Shown here: positions 61,719-64,000 of the stretch, piece after piece
How the letters are laid out: every line of letters starts with the position of its first letter
Position numbering within the stretch: position 1 is the stretch's first letter
DNA from: an uncultured Dyadobacter sp.
Lineage (GTDB): Bacteria > Bacteroidota > Bacteroidia > Cytophagales > Spirosomataceae
Assembly: GCF_946482605.1 (NCBI RefSeq)
Contig: NZ_CAMLSE010000027.1
Location: 1 to 64,000 of the forward strand
DNA: 64,000 nt
Direction of reading: 5' to 3'
Translations under genes and position numbers: made by a program
Notes under the pieces: model-generated
Seen by the model: only the letters and a program-made list of their open reading frames with translations
Told to the model about the DNA's origin: nothing
Database searches by the model: none

Positions 61719-62294
61719 TTATCTGACCAGATCGAGCACGACCGGAAGCAGCAAATGCGTGCATGCGAACCCGCCGATCATGAAACTGACGGTAGCGACG
61801 AGCGACGGCCACTGCAGATTGGACAGCCCCATAATGGCGTGCCCGGACGTGCAGCCTCCTGCATAGCGCGTCCCGAAACCCACGAGAAAGCCCCCCAACA
61901 CTAAAAAAACAAGTCCCTTAAGACTAAAAACATGAGCGAGCGAGAAGATATCCGAAGGCATCAATCCCGAAAAATCAGTAATGCCGAGTGCCGACAACGC
62001 TTTCCGGGTGTTATCAGAAACCACAAAAGCGTCGGGGTTTCCTAATGCAAAGTTTCCAACCAGACCACCTATCACAATACCTGCAACGAAAAACAGGTTC
62101 CAGGCCTCTTTCTTCCAATTGTACTTGAAAAAAGGAATATTGGCCGGTATCACTGCCGCGCAAATGTGCCTGAGCGATGAAGAAATGCCGAAGGATTTGT
62201 TTCCAAGCAGCAGTAGGATCGGGACCGTAAGCCCGATCAGCGGGCCGGCCACATACCAGGGCCATGGTCTTCGGATTATTTCAATAATTTCCAT
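61719..62294 (-). CDS. YeeE/YedE-type transporter half
   Basis: A 191-residue membrane protein with about five helices. It has [20 protein letters not shown], the YeeE/YedE motif with the conserved Cys. The sulfur carrier passes a thiosulfate or sulfide-like species. It pairs with the DUF6691 half downstream, as in PmpA/PmpB-type systems. The gene lies 79 bp downstream of the MBL-rhodanese gene on the same strand and is likely part of one operon. Confidence 0.88.
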   Translation of the reverse strand: MEIIEIIRRPWPWYVAGPLIGLTVPILLLLGNKSFGISSSLRHICAAVIPANIPFFKYNWKKEAWNLFFVAGIVIGGLVGNFALGNPDAFVVSDNTRKALSALGITDFSGLMPSDIFSLAHVFSLKGLVFLVLGGFLVGFGTRYAGGCTSGHAIMGLSNLQWPSLVATVSFMIGGFACTHLLLPVVLDLVR

Positions 62295-62373
62295 ATTAAT
62301 TATATCGGATTAATATATTAAACAATAAAATGAATATCTGCGATCCAGTCGCAGCCGTTTGTCAACTACTTAT

Positions 62374-63765
62374 TCAAACTCCTGTTAAAACCGGCACTCC
62401 GGTCTTCACCACAGCCCCATATCCGCCTTCGATATTGACGACGTCACTAATACCCCTGGATTTGAGAATAGAGGCTGCTACCATCGAACGGTACCCGCCC
62501 GCGCAATGAATGTGAAGCTGTTTGTCTTTCGGAAACTCCTGCATCAGGTCGTTAATATAATCCAGTGGAAGGTTTCTGGCACCTTCAATATGGCCTGTCG
62601 CAAATTCATCGGGCTTACGCACATCGATTACTTCCAGTTCATCGCTCACGAATCGTTCCGCAAATTCCTCCGCAGTAACCGACTGTACCCAGTCTGTTTC
62701 CTTTCCGGCATTTTTCCAGCTCTCGAATCCGCCATTCAGGTAGCCAATGGTGTAATCGTATCCCACACGTGCAAGCCGTGTCACGGCTTCCTCCTCTCTG
62801 CCCGGCTCGGTAACGATCAGGAGCAGCTGCTTCAGATCGGGAATTAGGGCCCCTACCCAGGGTGCAAAACTGCCGTCAATGCCGATATTGATAGAATTGG
62901 GAATAAAACCTTTGGCAAATGCTTCCGGACTCCGGGTATCGAGGATCAATGCGCCCGTGTTATTGGCTTTTGCCTCGAATGCTTCCGGCGATAAGGCCTG
63001 ATGCCCCCGCTCTAGTACGTCGTCGATGCGCTCGTAACCGTCGCGGTTCATCCGCACGTTTTCGGGAAAATACTGCGGGGGTTCGGTGAGCCCGGCAGTC
63101 ACTTCCTCTATAAACTCGTCCTTAGTCATGTCCGCGCGCAGCGCATAGTTGAACCGTTTCTGATTACCCAGCGTATCGGACGTTTCCTTACTCATATTCT
63201 TCCCGCACGCCGATCCCGCCCCGTGCGCCGGGTACACGATCACGTCATCGGGTAATGGCATGATCTTCGACCGCAGGCTGTCGTAAAGTATACCTGCGAG
63301 GTCTTCCATTGTCAGTTCCCCTTTTTGCGCTAGATCGGGGCGGCCCACATCGCCGATAAATAAGGTGTCGCCGCTGAACAACGCCACCGGCTTACCCGAC
63401 TCGTCCGTGAGGAGATAGCTGGTGGATTCCATCGTGTGCCCGGGCGTATGCAACGCCGTGATCGTCACATCTCCTAACCTGAACTCCTCCCCGTCTGCCG
63501 CGATATGTGCTTTGAATCCGGTTTGAGCCCCTGGCCCGTACACGATCTCCGCTCCTGTTTTCTCAGCCAGATCCAGATGACCGGACACGAAATCCGCATG
63601 AAAATGGGTTTCAAACACATACCGTATGTTGGCCCCAATCTTTTCAGCTTTCTGAATATAGGGCGCCACTTCCCGCAGCGGGTCAATCACGGCGACCTCG
63701 CCGTTTGAAACTATGAAATAAGCCCCCTGGGCAAGGCATCCGGTATATATCTGTTCTATTTTCAT
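62374..63765 (-). CDS. MBL-fold/rhodanese fusion, persulfide dioxygenase-like
   Basis: A 463-residue fusion. The N-terminal metallo-beta-lactamase domain (about 1-250) has ETHFHADFVSGH, TALHTPGHTMES and LFSGDTLFIGDVGRPDL, the metal ligands of ETHE1/CstB-type persulfide dioxygenases. Two rhodanese domains follow. The first (about 265-355, LILDTRSPEAFAKGF) lacks the catalytic Cys loop and is probably inactive. The second has the active loop HIHCAGGYRSMVAASI. The likely role is oxidation of persulfides to sulfite or thiosulfate. The ATG at 63765 (MKIEQIYTG) is preferred, as the upstream residues are not related. Two YedE halves follow. Confidence 0.9.
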   Translation of the reverse strand: MKIEQIYTGCLAQGAYFIVSNGEVAVIDPLREVAPYIQKAEKIGANIRYVFETHFHADFVSGHLDLAEKTGAEIVYGPGAQTGFKAHIAADGEEFRLGDVTITALHTPGHTMESTSYLLTDESGKPVALFSGDTLFIGDVGRPDLAQKGELTMEDLAGILYDSLRSKIMPLPDDVIVYPAHGAGSACGKNMSKETSDTLGNQKRFNYALRADMTKDEFIEEVTAGLTEPPQYFPENVRMNRDGYERIDDVLERGHQALSPEAFEAKANNTGALILDTRSPEAFAKGFIPNSINIGIDGSFAPWVGALIPDLKQLLLIVTEPGREEEAVTRLARVGYDYTIGYLNGGFESWKNAGKETDWVQSVTAEEFAERFVSDELEVIDVRKPDEFATGHIEGARNLPLDYINDLMQEFPKDKQLHIHCAGGYRSMVAASILKSRGISDVVNIEGGYGAVVKTGVPVLTGV

Positions 63766-63923
63766 GCGGATATGACGAAATGTATCATTGCTAAAACCCC
63801 AAAGGTCGTGTTTTTGTTTCGACCTACCTCCGTCCCAACACGGAAAGGCAATAGCGTACCACCACCAGGCACGACCTCGCGAATGCAATCAATACATGAC
63901 TCCCTTTTATAATTCCGGGCATA

Positions 63924-64000
63924 TTATACTTTTACGGCCTTCCATCCCCCAAGACGGAACCGCCAAATGCCCAGCATAGCCAGGATAGACTCCGCAATGG
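63924..64000 (-). CDS. Possible C-terminal end of an upstream gene (partial)
   Basis: On the minus strand the frame is open from the window edge for 24 residues (IAESILAMLGIWRFRLGGWK, then AVKV) and ends with TAA at 63924-63926. The hydrophobic, basic tail could be the end of a membrane protein transcribed toward the MBL-rhodanese gene. Too short to be sure, and the 158 bp to the MBL-rhodanese start has no other feature. Confidence 0.3.
   Translation of the reverse strand, partial: IAESILAMLGIWRFRLGGWKAVKV

Noticed and set aside
63967..64000. Start of a plus-strand gene at the right edge (MPSIARIDSAM)
   Set aside because: Only 11 codons are visible and the minus-strand reading is equally open, so there is no basis to call it.

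Overview
The window looks like a chromosomal segment of a Bacteroidota bacterium of the Cytophagales type, for example Dyadobacter or a relative. The genus is an inference from gene content. Pointers are a SusC/SusD pair behind an ECF sigma factor and a FecR anti-sigma, many TonB-dependent receptors with carboxypeptidase-like N-domains, families largely restricted to this phylum (DUF5686, DUF5690, HYC_CC_PP), and -7 promoter elements of the Bacteroidota form TAnnTTTG. I saw no tRNA, rRNA, CRISPR array, intact IS element or prophage.

Layout. 0-9.4 kb: the 3' end of a flavin/Fe-S oxidase, an NAD(P)-binding protein, a decayed DUF1016 (YhcG-type) nuclease gene, a DUF5686 outer-membrane protein, an SF1 helicase, a Bcr/CflA-type exporter and two tiny ORFs. 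9.8-15.1 kb: a TonB-dependent receptor, a periplasmic repeat-like protein and a LytS/LytTR two-component pair whose genes are separated by a repeat island. 15.2-21.4 kb: Ku and a stand-alone LigD polymerase (NHEJ), a GH18 lipoprotein, endonuclease V, NhaA and a small secreted protein. 21.4-28.6 kb: a minus-strand cluster that I read as a 2-aminoethylphosphonate-type catabolic operon: XRE-cupin regulator, phosphonatase-like HAD, FAD amine oxidase, secreted alkaline-phosphatase-superfamily enzyme with a PA14 domain, PbfA-like PLP enzyme and a DUF5690 transporter. 28.8-32.3 kb: a PEP-mutase/ICL-superfamily protein, a carboxymuconolactone-decarboxylase-like protein, an AraC regulator and an aldo/keto reductase. 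32.5-39.9 kb: sigma/FecR/SusC/SusD. 40-50.6 kb: small unknowns, SGNH hydrolase, YfhO-like membrane protein, phosphofructokinase, YdcF, a TlpA-like thioredoxin and a lactonase. 50.7-60.4 kb: a copper-handling locus (CopA, several HMA-domain proteins, a TonB receptor, an AraC regulator with its own HMA-like domain, a His/Met-rich outer-membrane barrel), interrupted by a RhuM-Doc gene behind a perfect palindrome. 60.4-64 kb: a methyltransferase and a sulfur module (MBL-rhodanese plus two YedE-type half transporters).

How the genes work together. In the phosphonate cluster a surface or periplasmic phospho/phosphono-diesterase could free the aminophosphonate, the DUF5690 protein could carry it in, the FAD and PLP enzymes could make phosphonoacetaldehyde, and the HAD enzyme could cut the C-P bond. 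A palindrome in the promoter region has an imperfect copy in front of the regulator gene, which suggests one regulator for both. In the copper locus the promoters of copA and of the 69-residue HMA protein share a TGTAAC element exactly 25 nt before a TTTGTA -7 core, which suggests co-regulation. Several intergenic regions carry palindromic or short-period repeats (13.8-14.3, 18.2, 33.1 and 39.9-40.1 kb).
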